From NCBI RefSeq assembly GCF_001559075.2, contig NZ_CP014015.2:124001-188000 (forward strand): a DNA stretch of 64,000 bases. Direction: 5' to 3'. How positions within the stretch are numbered: the first letter of the stretch is position 1; every line of letters starts with the position of its first letter. The DNA is from Citrobacter amalonaticus. Its GTDB lineage: Bacteria > Pseudomonadota > Gammaproteobacteria > Enterobacterales > Enterobacteriaceae. The notes under the pieces were generated by a model. That model was not told where the DNA came from. It did not search any database and saw only the letters and a list, made by a program, of their open reading frames with translations. This document shows positions 51,738-61,107 of the stretch, piece after piece. Made by a program: the position numbers and the translations under genes.

Positions 51738-53258
51738 TTAAAGGTGCAAAGACGCAAGACGCAGAATTTCGTTTTGCGTTGTCGTTTTTGTATCAACAAT
51801 TCCAGAAACGAGGCCGTTGCTCATGACCAGAATACGATCCGTTATCCCTAACAATTCCGGCATTTCGGAGGAGATAATAATGATCCCCTTACCTTTTTTC
51901 GCCAGTTCCGCAATTAACTGATAAATTTCAAACTTCGCACCGACGTCGATCCCACGGGTGGGTTCGTCGAGCATTAAAATTTCCGGTTGCGTCAGCAGCC
52001 AGCGACCAATAACCACTTTCTGCTGGTTACCGCCCGAAAGCGAACCAATTTGCGTCTTGTGACCTGGCGTTTTTACCCGCATGGAGTCAATAACCCATTG
52101 GGTATCACTTTTCATTCGCGAGTTATCTAACAGACCCACTTTATTTTTGTAATTCTGAATATTGGAAATTAAGGAGTTAAAACCAATGTCCAGATAAGCG
52201 TAAATCCCGGTGGAACGACGCTCTTCTGTGACCAGCGCGAAACCGTGGTTAATGGCTTCATTCGCACTGTGGTTATTAATCTTTTTGCCGTGCAGCGTAA
52301 TCGTACCCGATGATTTCTCACGGATACCAAACAGCGTTTCAACGATGTCAGTGCGCTTAGCGCCGACCAGTCCTGCGATGCCGAGGATCTCACCTTTATG
52401 CAAATCAAAGGAAACATCCCGAATCGACGGCTGGCGCAGCGAGGTCAGGTTACGCACTTCCAGAATGACTTCACCCGGATTGTTAGCTTTATCCGGGAAT
52501 CGCTGGTTCAGGGAACGACCAACCATCATGGCGATGATCTTGTCCATATCCAGCCCTTCCAGCGGTTGCGTCGCAATCCACTGTCCGTCGCGCAGCACGG
52601 TAATTTCATCACACAACTGGAAAATTTCTTCCATTTTGTGGGAGATATAGACAATACCGCAGCCGCGTTCTTTCAGCTTACGAATAATGGTGAACAGATG
52701 GTTAACCTCTTTTTCGGTTAACGAAGAGGTCGGTTCATCCATAATCACAATTTTCGCGTTATACGAAAACGCTTTGGCAATTTCGATCATCTGCATTTGC
52801 GACACGGACAATGTTCCAACGCGCGCACGCGGATCGATATCAATATCCAGCTCGTCAAAAATCGCCTTAGTATCGCGGTACATTTTCTCCTGATCGACAA
52901 ACATGCCTTTGGTGGGATAACGTCCCAGCCACATGTTGTCCATAACAGAACGTTGTAATACCAGGTTTAACTCCTGGTGTACCATTGAAATACCATTCTC
53001 CAGCGCTTCTTTGGCTGAATGAAAATCGATTTCTTTACCCTGAAATAATATGCTGCCAGAATCTTTTTGATAGATCCCAAAAAGACATTTTAATAGTGTC
53101 GACTTTCCTGCGCCATTCTCTCCCATTAATGCATGAATCGAATGTGGGCGGACTTTTAAATTAACATTATCAAGTGCCTTAACGCCGGGAAAAGACTTGT
53201 TGATGCCGCTCATTTCCAACAAGAATTCGCCTGACGGCTGAGTAGTTGTGCTGACCAT
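51738..53258 (-). CDS. mglA: MglA, galactose ABC importer ATPase (double cassette)
   Basis: A 506-residue fused ATPase with two ABC cassettes. The first has an intact Walker A GENGAGKSTLLK, signature LSVSQMQMIEIAKAF and Walker B IVIMDEPTSSL. The second has a degenerate P-loop GLVGAKRTDIV but intact LSGGNQQKVVIGRWL and LMLDEPTRGIDVG, the usual pattern of this family. Second gene of mglBAC. Confidence 0.97.
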   Translation of the reverse strand: MVSTTTQPSGEFLLEMSGINKSFPGVKALDNVNLKVRPHSIHALMGENGAGKSTLLKCLFGIYQKDSGSILFQGKEIDFHSAKEALENGISMVHQELNLVLQRSVMDNMWLGRYPTKGMFVDQEKMYRDTKAIFDELDIDIDPRARVGTLSVSQMQMIEIAKAFSYNAKIVIMDEPTSSLTEKEVNHLFTIIRKLKERGCGIVYISHKMEEIFQLCDEITVLRDGQWIATQPLEGLDMDKIIAMMVGRSLNQRFPDKANNPGEVILEVRNLTSLRQPSIRDVSFDLHKGEILGIAGLVGAKRTDIVETLFGIREKSSGTITLHGKKINNHSANEAINHGFALVTEERRSTGIYAYLDIGFNSLISNIQNYKNKVGLLDNSRMKSDTQWVIDSMRVKTPGHKTQIGSLSGGNQQKVVIGRWLLTQPEILMLDEPTRGIDVGAKFEIYQLIAELAKKGKGIIIISSEMPELLGITDRILVMSNGLVSGIVDTKTTTQNEILRLASLHL

Positions 53259-53296
53259 AATTATACCTTGTTGGCCTCGCAGAGTGCGTGATGAAA

Positions 53297-53317
53297 GGGC
53301 GCGATAACATCGCGCCC
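53297..53317 (-). terminator. mglB-mglA intergenic hairpin
   Basis: GGGCGCGAT-AAC-ATCGCGCCC, a perfect 9-bp GC-rich stem just after the mglB stop without T-run. It probably stabilises or partly attenuates the message so that the binding protein is made in excess. Confidence 0.65.
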
Positions 53318-53324
53318 CACAAAC

Positions 53325-54323
53325 TTACTTCTTGGTGAACTCGGCCAGGTTATCTTTATCAACGCCTACGTAAGGAACGCGGACGATTTTATTTTCGATT
53401 TTCCACTCAGTGCCGTCAGCCGCACCCTTGCCATCGGCAAGGTTTTTCGCCAGGTCAAAGGTCGCTTTTGCCTGGTTGTTCGCATCGTTCAGCACAGTAC
53501 CGGCCAGTGCGCCGGATTTCACCAGTGCCAGCGCTTCTGGCAGCGCATCGACGCCAAATACCGGTACGCTGGTTTTGTTGTGCGCTTTCAGCGCTTCAAC
53601 GGCACCCATTGCCATCGCATCGTTGTTGGCGATAACGACTTCAATTTTGTTGGCGTTCGGACCGGAAAGCCACGCATCCATTTTGTCCTTCGCCATTGCG
53701 GTGTCCCACATTGCGGTATCTAACTGCAGCTGCTCGGTTTTAATGCCTTTGTCGTTCAGCTCTTTGATAACGTAAGTGGTACGCGCTTCAGCATCCGGAT
53801 GACCCGGCTCGCCTTTCAGCAGCACGAACTGAATCTGACCGTCTTTGTTCAGATCCCAGCCCTGGTTTGCCGCCCAGTGTTTGGCAATCAGATCGCCCTG
53901 GATAATCCCGGATTCTTTGGAGTCGGTACCTACATAGAACGCTTTGTCGTAGCTGTCCAGCGCTTTACGGGAAGGTTCTTTGTTGAAGAATACGATAGGA
54001 ACGTTTTGACCGCGCGCTTTCTCAATAACAGTGCCCGCCGCCGCCGGGTCAACCAGGTTGATGGCCAGCGCTTTCACGCCTTTTGCCAGCAGCACGTCAA
54101 TCTGATCGTTTTGTTTGGACTGGTCGTTCTGGGAGTCGTTCATCAGCAGCTGAACGTCAGGCGCCGCTTTTGCGTCTGCTTCGATAGCCTTACGCACCAC
54201 GGACATAAAGTTATCGTCATATTTGTAGATTGTCACACCGATGCGAGTATCAGCAGCGTGCGCAGCCGCGCCGAATAACATGCTTGCCATAACGGCAGAA
54301 AGGGTCAACACCTTCTTATTCAT
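53325..54323 (-). CDS. mglB: MglB, periplasmic galactose/glucose-binding protein
   Basis: A 332-residue binding protein: 23-residue signal peptide (MNKKVLTLSAVMASMLFGAA), then a peripla_BP_4 fold starting ADTRIGVTIYKYDDNF; the calcium loop DLNKDGQIQ is visible. Serves both the Mgl importer and Trg chemotaxis. Start at 54323; an upstream in-frame extension lies in the leader. Followed by a stabilising hairpin before mglA. Confidence 0.97.
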   Translation of the reverse strand: MNKKVLTLSAVMASMLFGAAAHAADTRIGVTIYKYDDNFMSVVRKAIEADAKAAPDVQLLMNDSQNDQSKQNDQIDVLLAKGVKALAINLVDPAAAGTVIEKARGQNVPIVFFNKEPSRKALDSYDKAFYVGTDSKESGIIQGDLIAKHWAANQGWDLNKDGQIQFVLLKGEPGHPDAEARTTYVIKELNDKGIKTEQLQLDTAMWDTAMAKDKMDAWLSGPNANKIEVVIANNDAMAMGAVEALKAHNKTSVPVFGVDALPEALALVKSGALAGTVLNDANNQAKATFDLAKNLADGKGAADGTEWKIENKIVRVPYVGVDKDNLAEFTKK

Positions 54324-54574
54324 GGTAACTCCGGTTTTATTATGCAGGGTAGTACGTAAGATAAATGCCCGGCGGGACAAAACGTTAATGAAGTGTTATG
54401 TGAACGCCGAAGCTCATTTTAAAAAAATCTCTCTTCCTTGCCCGGTAACGCTCCAGAAATAGGCTTTAATTTCGCTTAAAGCGCTTTTACCTCGGTAAAA
54501 GTGATTACTCACAGTTACATCGTAGTTACAGTGCGACAAGCGGTGCCATCATAGCGACGACAATGTTAAGATAC

Positions 54575-54608
54575 TGTGAATTTACTCACATATTGAAAGC
54601 GGTTACAT
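54575..54608 (-). promoter_or_regulatory. mgl control region: CRP box and gal operator
   Basis: A perfect TGTGA-ATTTAC-TCACA CRP box (54575-54590) and a gal operator core TGAAAGCGGTTACA (54594-54607, consensus TGNAANCGNTTNCA). A TATGAT -10 (minus strand, 54548-54553) would start transcription near 54541, setting CRP at -41.5 and the operator near -60, where GalS/GalR repress. Leaves a ~220-nt mglB leader. Confidence 0.88.
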
Positions 54609-54617
54609 CCGGCGAAA

Positions 54618-55643
54618 TCATAAGTTAGTGATCGCCGCCGCATTCTGTCGTACAGCAACCGAATGACGCCGTACGAGGGTCGGCATGAAGCAGTGGGTCG
54701 CGGATAAATCCAGCGTTCCGGCGGCCCCTTGCAAAGCAAGTTCTGTCGCCAGTTTTGCCATAGAAGCAATGGGATAGCGTACCGTTGTCAACTGGGGATC
54801 GGTGTAACGGGCGATGGGAATATCGTCGAAACCAATGATTGAAAGGTGTAAGGGAATGGAAATGCCGTTGTCCTTTAGCGCGGTCAGCGCGCCGGCGGCC
54901 ATATTGTCGTTATAGGCAAACACGGCGCTTAGCTGCAGGTTGCGCCCCAGCAGCTCAACCATTGCCGCCTCACCGCCCTGCATATCCGGCGATCCGATAC
55001 CAATCCAGCTTTCCGGGGGAACAATGCCCTGCTCCTTAAGCGCACTGCTCCACCCTTCCCGGCGCATGACGTCATCTTCAATGCGGTGGCTGGAAGCCAG
55101 ATAGCCAATGCGCTGATGACCGTTATTCAATAACATGCGGGTCGCCATTTTCGCGCCGCTGATATTGTCCAGACAGACGCAGCGGTGGGCGTAGCCGGGG
55201 ACAATGCGGTTGATCAGCACCATACCGGGGATCTGATCCATAAACTCGCCCAGTTCCCGATCGCTTAACGCTTTCGAGTGCACAATCAGTGCATTACAGC
55301 GCTGGCGGATCAATACCTCGATGGCGTGACGCTCTTTTTCGGCTTCATGATAACTGTTGCCGATCAGCACATATTTTTGATGCTGCTGGGCGACCAGATC
55401 CACCGCTTTCACCAGCGCGCCAAAAAACGCATCGGACACGTCCATCACCACCACGCCAATGGTTTCACTGACCTGCGTGGCCAGTGCCTGGGCATTGGCA
55501 TTTGGCCGATAGCCCAGCAGCGTCACCGCCTTCATTACCGCCTCGCGCGTATCGGGACTGACCAGCGCGCTGTTATTTAATACGCGGGAAACCGTCGCTA
55601 CGGATACGCCTGCCTGACGCGCCACATCACGAATGGTGATCAT
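54618..55643 (-). CDS. galS: GalS, galactose isorepressor (LacI family)
   Basis: A 341-residue LacI-family repressor with N-terminal helix-turn-helix (MITIRDVARQAGVSVATVSR) and a periplasmic-binding-like core that senses D-galactose. Represses mgl and itself. Start chosen at 55643, the position of the conserved HTH. It ends 10 bp before the mgl operator. Confidence 0.95.
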   Translation of the reverse strand: MITIRDVARQAGVSVATVSRVLNNSALVSPDTREAVMKAVTLLGYRPNANAQALATQVSETIGVVVMDVSDAFFGALVKAVDLVAQQHQKYVLIGNSYHEAEKERHAIEVLIRQRCNALIVHSKALSDRELGEFMDQIPGMVLINRIVPGYAHRCVCLDNISGAKMATRMLLNNGHQRIGYLASSHRIEDDVMRREGWSSALKEQGIVPPESWIGIGSPDMQGGEAAMVELLGRNLQLSAVFAYNDNMAAGALTALKDNGISIPLHLSIIGFDDIPIARYTDPQLTTVRYPIASMAKLATELALQGAAGTLDLSATHCFMPTLVRRHSVAVRQNAAAITNL

Positions 55644-55720
55644 ATTCACTACCCTGTCTGGAATTGCAGCCACTCGCTGCATAACTGGCGGCTATTTTGT
55701 CAGCGGAGGGAAAAGGACTA

Positions 55721-55755
55721 CGTGAGTGCGGTCACAGCGATGAAAGCGCTTACAT
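55721..55755 (-). promoter_or_regulatory. galS control region: CRP box and gal operator
   Basis: CRP box CGTGA-GTGCGG-TCACA (55721-55736) and operator core TGAAAGCGCTTACA (55741-55754), an exact fit to the gal consensus. Spacing mirrors the mgl region to within 1 bp, consistent with CRP activation and GalS autorepression. Confidence 0.87.
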
Positions 55756-55785
55756 CCATTTTGTTAATGATTGTGATCCAGATCG

Positions 55786-56943
55786 TTATCTGGATGTATG
55801 GGACAATGATGTCCCTGACGCACGCAGGGTTAATTGCCGCCAGAGCCACTCCACCGGGCCCTGAGGCAAGAATCGTAACCAGATCACGGAGAAAAGCAGG
55901 TTTGCCAGCCACACCGGGAAGACAAACAGCAGCAGTTCCAGTCGGTCAAATTTCATAAATAAGCCGAATTGATAAAACAGCATGGTGCAAATCACGGTTT
56001 GCAGCAGATAATTTGTCAGCGCCATTCGCCCGACGCAGGCAATCGCAAGAACGATTTTACTGCGGCTTAGCTGCGGCCAGTAACCAAACATCAGCGCGGT
56101 ATAGCCGAGCGTCTGAAACGGTGCGCTAAGCTCGCGCGGAGCCTGTAACAAGAACGCGCACCAGCGATAGTTCCAGTCCAGTTGCCACTGCGCAACCACG
56201 GCAGGCAGGTTAATCAGCAGACCCACGGCGATCAGTAAAAAACCACTGCGCCGGTAATGCGAAAGACGAAATTGCCCTTTCAGCCAGCCACTGCGCATCA
56301 GTGCCGCCCCGAGCAACATCATACCCGCCAGTTGCCAGCCGTACTGCGCTCCCAACGCCAGCAGGCTGTTCGATAAGGCATCGACCCGGTTACTGATGGC
56401 TTCCACGCCGCCATTCACCTTCCAGTATCGTTCATACAGCAACGCCGAGGCATCCGGTGTCCAGGCGCGGTTGGTTTCACTGCCAGAGATCGCGCCAAGC
56501 AACAGCAGAACGCCAATGCCGACCAGATAGAGCAACACGCCAGTGTTAAACAGGCTTTTCACCGAGGGCGCATCGCGTACCAGTCGCCAGCAGATCAGCC
56601 CCACCAACCCATAGGCCAGCAGAATATCACCATCCCAAAACAGCAAGGCATGAATAAAACCGAGTAGCACCAGCAGGGTCAAACGAGACTGGATCCAGCG
56701 CTTGCCGCGTGGCAGCAGCATCTGCAGGCCCGCGCCAAACAGCAGTGCAAACAGAGTGAGGAATTTTACCTGCGCGAACAGATCCAGAATGGCCCATGTC
56801 CAGGCATCGGAAGCCGTGATAGTTCCATACCAGGCGGGATTGAGGTAAGCCGCCTTTGGCAGGCCAAAGGCGCTAATATTCAATAACAGGATGCCGAGGA
56901 TGGCGACGCCACGGACAAAATCCAGCGTGACATTACGCTCCAT
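55786..56943 (-). CDS. yeiB: YeiB, DUF418 inner-membrane protein
   Basis: A 385-residue protein, same length as E. coli, with about ten hydrophobic helices. Begins MERNVTLDFVRGVAILGILL, the DUF418/HGSNAT-like N-terminus, and has the conserved GRMALTNYLLQT segment. Uncharacterised; some relatives are acyltransferase-like. 14 bp downstream of folE with GGCAGGAG before the start, so it is in the folE operon. Confidence 0.92.
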   Translation of the reverse strand: MERNVTLDFVRGVAILGILLLNISAFGLPKAAYLNPAWYGTITASDAWTWAILDLFAQVKFLTLFALLFGAGLQMLLPRGKRWIQSRLTLLVLLGFIHALLFWDGDILLAYGLVGLICWRLVRDAPSVKSLFNTGVLLYLVGIGVLLLLGAISGSETNRAWTPDASALLYERYWKVNGGVEAISNRVDALSNSLLALGAQYGWQLAGMMLLGAALMRSGWLKGQFRLSHYRRSGFLLIAVGLLINLPAVVAQWQLDWNYRWCAFLLQAPRELSAPFQTLGYTALMFGYWPQLSRSKIVLAIACVGRMALTNYLLQTVICTMLFYQFGLFMKFDRLELLLFVFPVWLANLLFSVIWLRFLPQGPVEWLWRQLTLRASGTSLSHTSR

Positions 56944-56957
56944 AGCTCCTGCCTTAA

Positions 56958-57626
56958 TCAGTTGTGATGACGTACAGCGCGCAAAAATTCCTGACGCGTA
57001 TTCTGGCTCGATTTAAACAGACCGCCAAGCGAGGTGGTGGTCGTCGCACTGGTCGCATCGCGAATACCGCGCGCTTTCACACAGTAATGCACCGCATCAA
57101 TCGACACGGCCACGTTATTGGTTCCCAGCAGAGTTTGCAGCGCGGTCAGGATCTGTTGCGTTAGACGCTCCTGTACCTGCGGACGTTGGGCAAAGAACTG
57201 GACGATACGGTTGATCTTCGACAAACCAATCACCGACTCTTTCGGAATATAGGCCACGGTGGCTTTACCATCAATGGTCACAAAATGGTGTTCACACGTG
57301 CTGGTGAGAGTGATGTCGCGTACGGTGACCATCTCATCGACTTTCATTTTGTTTTCAATGACGGTGATTTTCGGGAAATTGGCGTAATCCAGGCCTGAGA
57401 AAATCTCATCGACATACATTTTGGCGATACGATGCGGCGTTTCCATCAGGCTGTCATCGCTCAGGTCGAGGTTCAGCAGTTGCATGATCTCGGTCATATG
57501 GCCTGAGATAAGACGTTTGCGCGTTTCGTTATCCATCTCATGCACGGGCGGGCGCAGCGGCGTTTCCAGCCCTCGCGCTACCAGCGCTTCATGAACCAGG
57601 GCCGCTTCTTTACTGAGTGATGACAT
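56958..57626 (-). CDS. folE: FolE, GTP cyclohydrolase I
   Basis: A 222-residue enzyme (E. coli length) catalysing GTP to dihydroneopterin triphosphate, the first step of folate synthesis. Zinc ligands Cys111, His114 and Cys182 are present in TSTCEHHF and VHYCVKARG; GLSKINRIV is the GTP-site helix. GCAGGAG precedes the start. Confidence 0.97.
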   Translation of the reverse strand: MSSLSKEAALVHEALVARGLETPLRPPVHEMDNETRKRLISGHMTEIMQLLNLDLSDDSLMETPHRIAKMYVDEIFSGLDYANFPKITVIENKMKVDEMVTVRDITLTSTCEHHFVTIDGKATVAYIPKESVIGLSKINRIVQFFAQRPQVQERLTQQILTALQTLLGTNNVAVSIDAVHYCVKARGIRDATSATTTTSLGGLFKSSQNTRQEFLRAVRHHN

Positions 57627-57934
57627 TTATTCTTCTCCTGCAGGTGTGGCGCCTCTGCCCTACGTGGGGCAAAGTTTGTAGGCTGTAGACAGCCTGATTA
57701 TTGTGCGTGAGGCCGCGCACATAATCCAGTATTCACAACGATAATTATTGAAATCGCCGCTGCCTTTCAAACTGTGTTTCGCAAAAGGCGACGGGAAGGG
57801 TTACATCGGCGTGTTCTCGATGATGAAGCAAGTCTGCGCGATGCGGAAGTGAAAGTTACTCACAGTGCCATGAATTATCTGTATTATGGGGAGTTTGCGA
57901 ACACATTCAGGTTCAACACAACAAGGAGCCACGC
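57627..57934. promoter_or_regulatory. folE-yeiG divergent intergenic region with palindrome
   Basis: A 308-bp gap. AGGCTGT-AG-ACAGCCT at 57680-57695 is a near-perfect palindrome 54 bp before the folE start, where an operator could lie. folE is MetJ-regulated in E. coli; the sequence is not a clear pair of AGACGTCT met boxes, so the factor is open. Near yeiG I see only an AAGGAG ribosome site. Confidence 0.4.
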
Positions 57935-58771
57935 ATGGAAATGCTCGAAGAGCACCGCTGTTTTGAAGGCTGGCAGCAACGCTGGCGTCACGACTCCACC
58001 ACGCTGAACTGTGCAATGACGTTCAGCATTTTTCTCCCTCCCCCTCGCGATACAACCCCTCCGCCGGTTCTGTACTGGCTGTCCGGGTTAACCTGTAATG
58101 ATGAAAACTTTACCACCAAAGCCGGTGCGCAGCGTATCGCGGCTGAATTAGGTATCGTTTTAGTCATGCCGGATACCAGCCCGCGCGGCGAACAGGTCGC
58201 CAACGATGAAGGATATGATCTGGGTCAGGGGGCCGGTTTTTATCTCAATGCGACCCAGCAACCCTGGGCTGCCCATTTCCGCATGTATGATTACGTGCGG
58301 GACGAACTCCCGTCGCTGATTCAGGCGCATTTTAACGTCAGCGATCGCTGCGCGATCAGTGGACACTCCATGGGCGGTCACGGTGCGCTGATCATGGCGT
58401 TGAAAAATCCAGGCAAATACACCAGCGTTTCTGCTTTCGCCCCCATTGTTAACCCGTGCCGCGTTCCGTGGGGCGAAAAAGCGTTTCTCGCCTATCTGGG
58501 CGAGGATCGCGCCGCATGGGCACAATGGGACAGTTGTGCGTTGATGTACGCCAGCCAGCCGGAAGACGCTATCCCGACGCTGGTTGACCAGGGCGACAGC
58601 GATCAGTTTCTGGCCGATCAGTTGCAACCCGCCGTTCTGGCTGAAGCCGCACGCCAGACCGCATGGCCGATGACGCTGCGTATTCAGCCTGGTTACGATC
58701 ACAGCTATTACTTTATTGCCTCATTCATTGAGGATCATCTGCGCTTCCATGCCGAACATTTGATGAAATAA
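57935..58771 (+). CDS. yeiG: YeiG, S-formylglutathione hydrolase
   Basis: A 278-residue esterase-D-type alpha/beta hydrolase that cleaves S-formylglutathione to formate and glutathione in formaldehyde detoxification. Nucleophile Ser145 lies in SGHSMGGHGAL; WLSGLTCNDENF and the terminal YDHSYYFI with the catalytic His are conserved. Same length as E. coli YeiG. Confidence 0.96.
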   Translation: MEMLEEHRCFEGWQQRWRHDSTTLNCAMTFSIFLPPPRDTTPPPVLYWLSGLTCNDENFTTKAGAQRIAAELGIVLVMPDTSPRGEQVANDEGYDLGQGAGFYLNATQQPWAAHFRMYDYVRDELPSLIQAHFNVSDRCAISGHSMGGHGALIMALKNPGKYTSVSAFAPIVNPCRVPWGEKAFLAYLGEDRAAWAQWDSCALMYASQPEDAIPTLVDQGDSDQFLADQLQPAVLAEAARQTAWPMTLRIQPGYDHSYYFIASFIEDHLRFHAEHLMK

Positions 58772-58776
58772 CCGCA

Positions 58777-58800
58777 GGAGGGCAATGAGCCCTCCTTTTT
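58777..58800 (+). terminator. yeiG terminator
   Basis: GGAGGGC-AATGA-GCCCTCC followed by five T residues, 5 bp after the yeiG stop. Confidence 0.92.
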
Positions 58801-58898
58801 CCTCTCCACTTCTCCATGATTTCTTCATTTTTTCCTCACATTTACGTTCCTCTATCTCATTGACTTCAAAGGTTTTTCCTTAAAAATCAACCAAACGC

Positions 58899-58950
58899 AA
58901 ATGATTTCAATTATCATTAGTGTTTACAAATATTCATTCTTTTGTACAAT
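58899..58950 (+). promoter_or_regulatory. cirA promoter with Fur box
   Basis: AAATGATTTCAATTATCATT (58899-58918) resembles the 19-bp Fur consensus. Next come TTTACA (58923-58928), a 16-bp spacer and TACAAT (58945-58950). Transcription would start near 58957 with a ~100-nt leader, the region targeted by small RNAs in E. coli. Iron repression is expected. Confidence 0.8.
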
Positions 58951-59056
58951 TTCCCCCGCTTCTTTACCGCTAAGAGTTCTTAAAAGACAAACACATACAG
59001 TTGTCATGGCCTTTTTACATGACACGCGGTTTTTACTCGTTTAATGGAATGACAAA

Positions 59057-61042
59057 ATGACCATACCTCACGTTAAGGCTATTGCCGTCGTCGTCAGCGC
59101 GGCATGCCTCCCATCGCTCGTTCATGCTGCCGATCAGGATACCGTTGTTGTTACCGCGACGGGATTTGAGCAGAAAATCCAGAATGCCCCAGCTTCGATT
59201 TCGGTTATTTCAAAACAGCAAATTGAAGACAAAGCTTACCGTGACGTTACCGATGCACTGAAAGATGTCCCTGGCGTGGTCGTCACCGGCGGGGGCAGCA
59301 GCAGTGATATCAGCATCCGTGGGATGGCGTCGCAATACACGCTGTTCCTGGTGAACGGTAAACGCATCAGCACTCGCGGTACGCGTCCGAATAGCGATAA
59401 TTCTGGGATCGAGCAGGGCTGGCTGCCGCCGCTGGAGTCCATCGAGCGTATCGAAGTCATCCGTGGCCCGATGTCCTCGCTGTATGGCTCCGATGCGATG
59501 GGCGGCGTGATTAACGTGATCACCAAAAAAGTCTCTAACACCAAAGGCTGGACCGGCTCTCTGCACGGCGACGCGACCTTCCAGGAAAACAGCGACTCCG
59601 GCGATCTGTTCCAGACTAATGCCTATGCCTCGGGTCCGCTGATCGACGGTTTGCTGGGTGCGAAAGTCACCGGGCTGCTGTCTCGCCGCGCAGAAGACCA
59701 GATCGTCAACGGTTACAATGAGCAGCGCCTGCGTAACGGCGGTCTGACCCTTAACTTTACACCGGACGATAAAAACGACATCGATTTTGATATCGCTCGT
59801 GAATTGCAGGATCGCGACAGTACACCCGGCAAGTCTATGGCCGAGGAAACCTGCCGGAATGGCACCTGTAAGCCAAACACGAAAAGTGAAAACCGCTATG
59901 AGCACACCACGTATTCACTGACACACAGCGGTTATTACGATGATTTCAACAGCACCAGCTATATCCAGCAGGAAGAGACCAACAACCCGGGTCGTGAGAT
60001 GAAGTCGTATAACACGATCTTCAATAACCAGAACCAGATTTTCCTCGGCGCCCATACTATGACGCTGGGCGGTCAATACCGTTATGAAAAACTGCGCGAT
60101 AACGGCAACCAACTGGAAGCGGCGGACGGTCTGAATAAGCTGACCCGCTGGAGCTGGGCGCTGTTTGCAGAAGACGAATGGGCGATGACCGATAGCTTTA
60201 CCCTGACTGGCGGGATCCGCATGGATAAAGACGAAAACTACGGCGACAACTGGACGCCGCGCGGTTATGGCGTCTGGCATCTGAGCGATCAATGGACCTT
60301 AAAAGGCGGCGTATCCGCAGGCTACCGCGCACCCGATCTGCGTCAGTCCTCCGCAAACTGGGGTCAGGTCACCGGTGGCGGTCGTTTGAATGGCATTATT
60401 GTCGGCAACCCGGATCTGAAACCGGAAAAGAGCCTGAGCGAAGAGCTGGGACTGCTGTGGGATAACGGCGATAACCTTAACGCCGGCATCACCCTGTTCA
60501 ATACTGATTTCAAAGACAAGATCACCGAAGTTCGCCGCTGTAACAGCAGCGCCGATCCGGCCTGTACGATTGGCAGTGAAAGCTATGATTTTGTCAGCGA
60601 TCGCGTGAACGTTGATAAAGCCAACATGCGCGGCGTGGAATCCACATTCGGCTGGAAAATGACCCGCGACCTCAACTGGACGGCTAACTACACCTATACC
60701 GAGTCAGAACAGAAAAGCGGTCAGTTCGAGGGCAAACCGTTAAACAAAATGCCAAAGCATATGTTTAACACCACGCTGGACTGGCAGGCGACTGAGACCG
60801 TCGGCTTCTGGAGCCGTCTGAACTTCCGCGGTAAAACGTCTGAGTACCTGAGCCGCACCTCAATGTCGCAGGGCACGCCGTCCTATACGCAGGTAGATGT
60901 CGGTCTGCGTTACAACGCGAACAAAAACCTGCTGGTGACCGCCGGGGTGTACAACGCGCTGGATAAACAGATTGATTACGATACCTACGACACCATTCTC
61001 GATGGTCGTCGTTATACGGTAGGTCTGACGTACAACTTCTGA
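59057..61042 (+). CDS. cirA: CirA, catecholate siderophore receptor
   Basis: A 661-residue TonB-dependent outer-membrane receptor. Signal peptide ends near VHAA (residue 24); the TonB box DTVVVTAT follows at once; plug domain to about residue 160 (ISIRGMASQYTLFLVNGKR, VIRGPMSSLYGSDAMGGVIN); then a 22-strand barrel ending in the C-terminal phenylalanine of VGLTYNF. Takes up linear catecholates such as dihydroxybenzoylserine and serves colicin Ia/Ib and catechol cephalosporins. Confidence 0.96.
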   Translation: MTIPHVKAIAVVVSAACLPSLVHAADQDTVVVTATGFEQKIQNAPASISVISKQQIEDKAYRDVTDALKDVPGVVVTGGGSSSDISIRGMASQYTLFLVNGKRISTRGTRPNSDNSGIEQGWLPPLESIERIEVIRGPMSSLYGSDAMGGVINVITKKVSNTKGWTGSLHGDATFQENSDSGDLFQTNAYASGPLIDGLLGAKVTGLLSRRAEDQIVNGYNEQRLRNGGLTLNFTPDDKNDIDFDIARELQDRDSTPGKSMAEETCRNGTCKPNTKSENRYEHTTYSLTHSGYYDDFNSTSYIQQEETNNPGREMKSYNTIFNNQNQIFLGAHTMTLGGQYRYEKLRDNGNQLEAADGLNKLTRWSWALFAEDEWAMTDSFTLTGGIRMDKDENYGDNWTPRGYGVWHLSDQWTLKGGVSAGYRAPDLRQSSANWGQVTGGGRLNGIIVGNPDLKPEKSLSEELGLLWDNGDNLNAGITLFNTDFKDKITEVRRCNSSADPACTIGSESYDFVSDRVNVDKANMRGVESTFGWKMTRDLNWTANYTYTESEQKSGQFEGKPLNKMPKHMFNTTLDWQATETVGFWSRLNFRGKTSEYLSRTSMSQGTPSYTQVDVGLRYNANKNLLVTAGVYNALDKQIDYDTYDTILDGRRYTVGLTYNF

Positions 61043-61054
61043 GTCTCCCCCAAC

Positions 61055-61083
61055 AAAAAGCCTCCGCAACGGAGGCTTTTTTT
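61055..61083. terminator. Bidirectional terminator between cirA and lysP
   Basis: AAAAAGCCTCCG-CAA-CGGAGGCTTTTT, perfect 12-bp stem with A-run and T-run on either side, between convergent genes. Confidence 0.93.
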
Positions 61084-61107
61084 ATCGCTTCATTCACGCG
61101 GTGACGA

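Noticed and set aside
54500..54530. Second CRP box in the mgl leader (AGTGATTACTCACA)
   Set aside because: Half-sites are only 4 bp apart instead of 6, so it does not fit CRP geometry.
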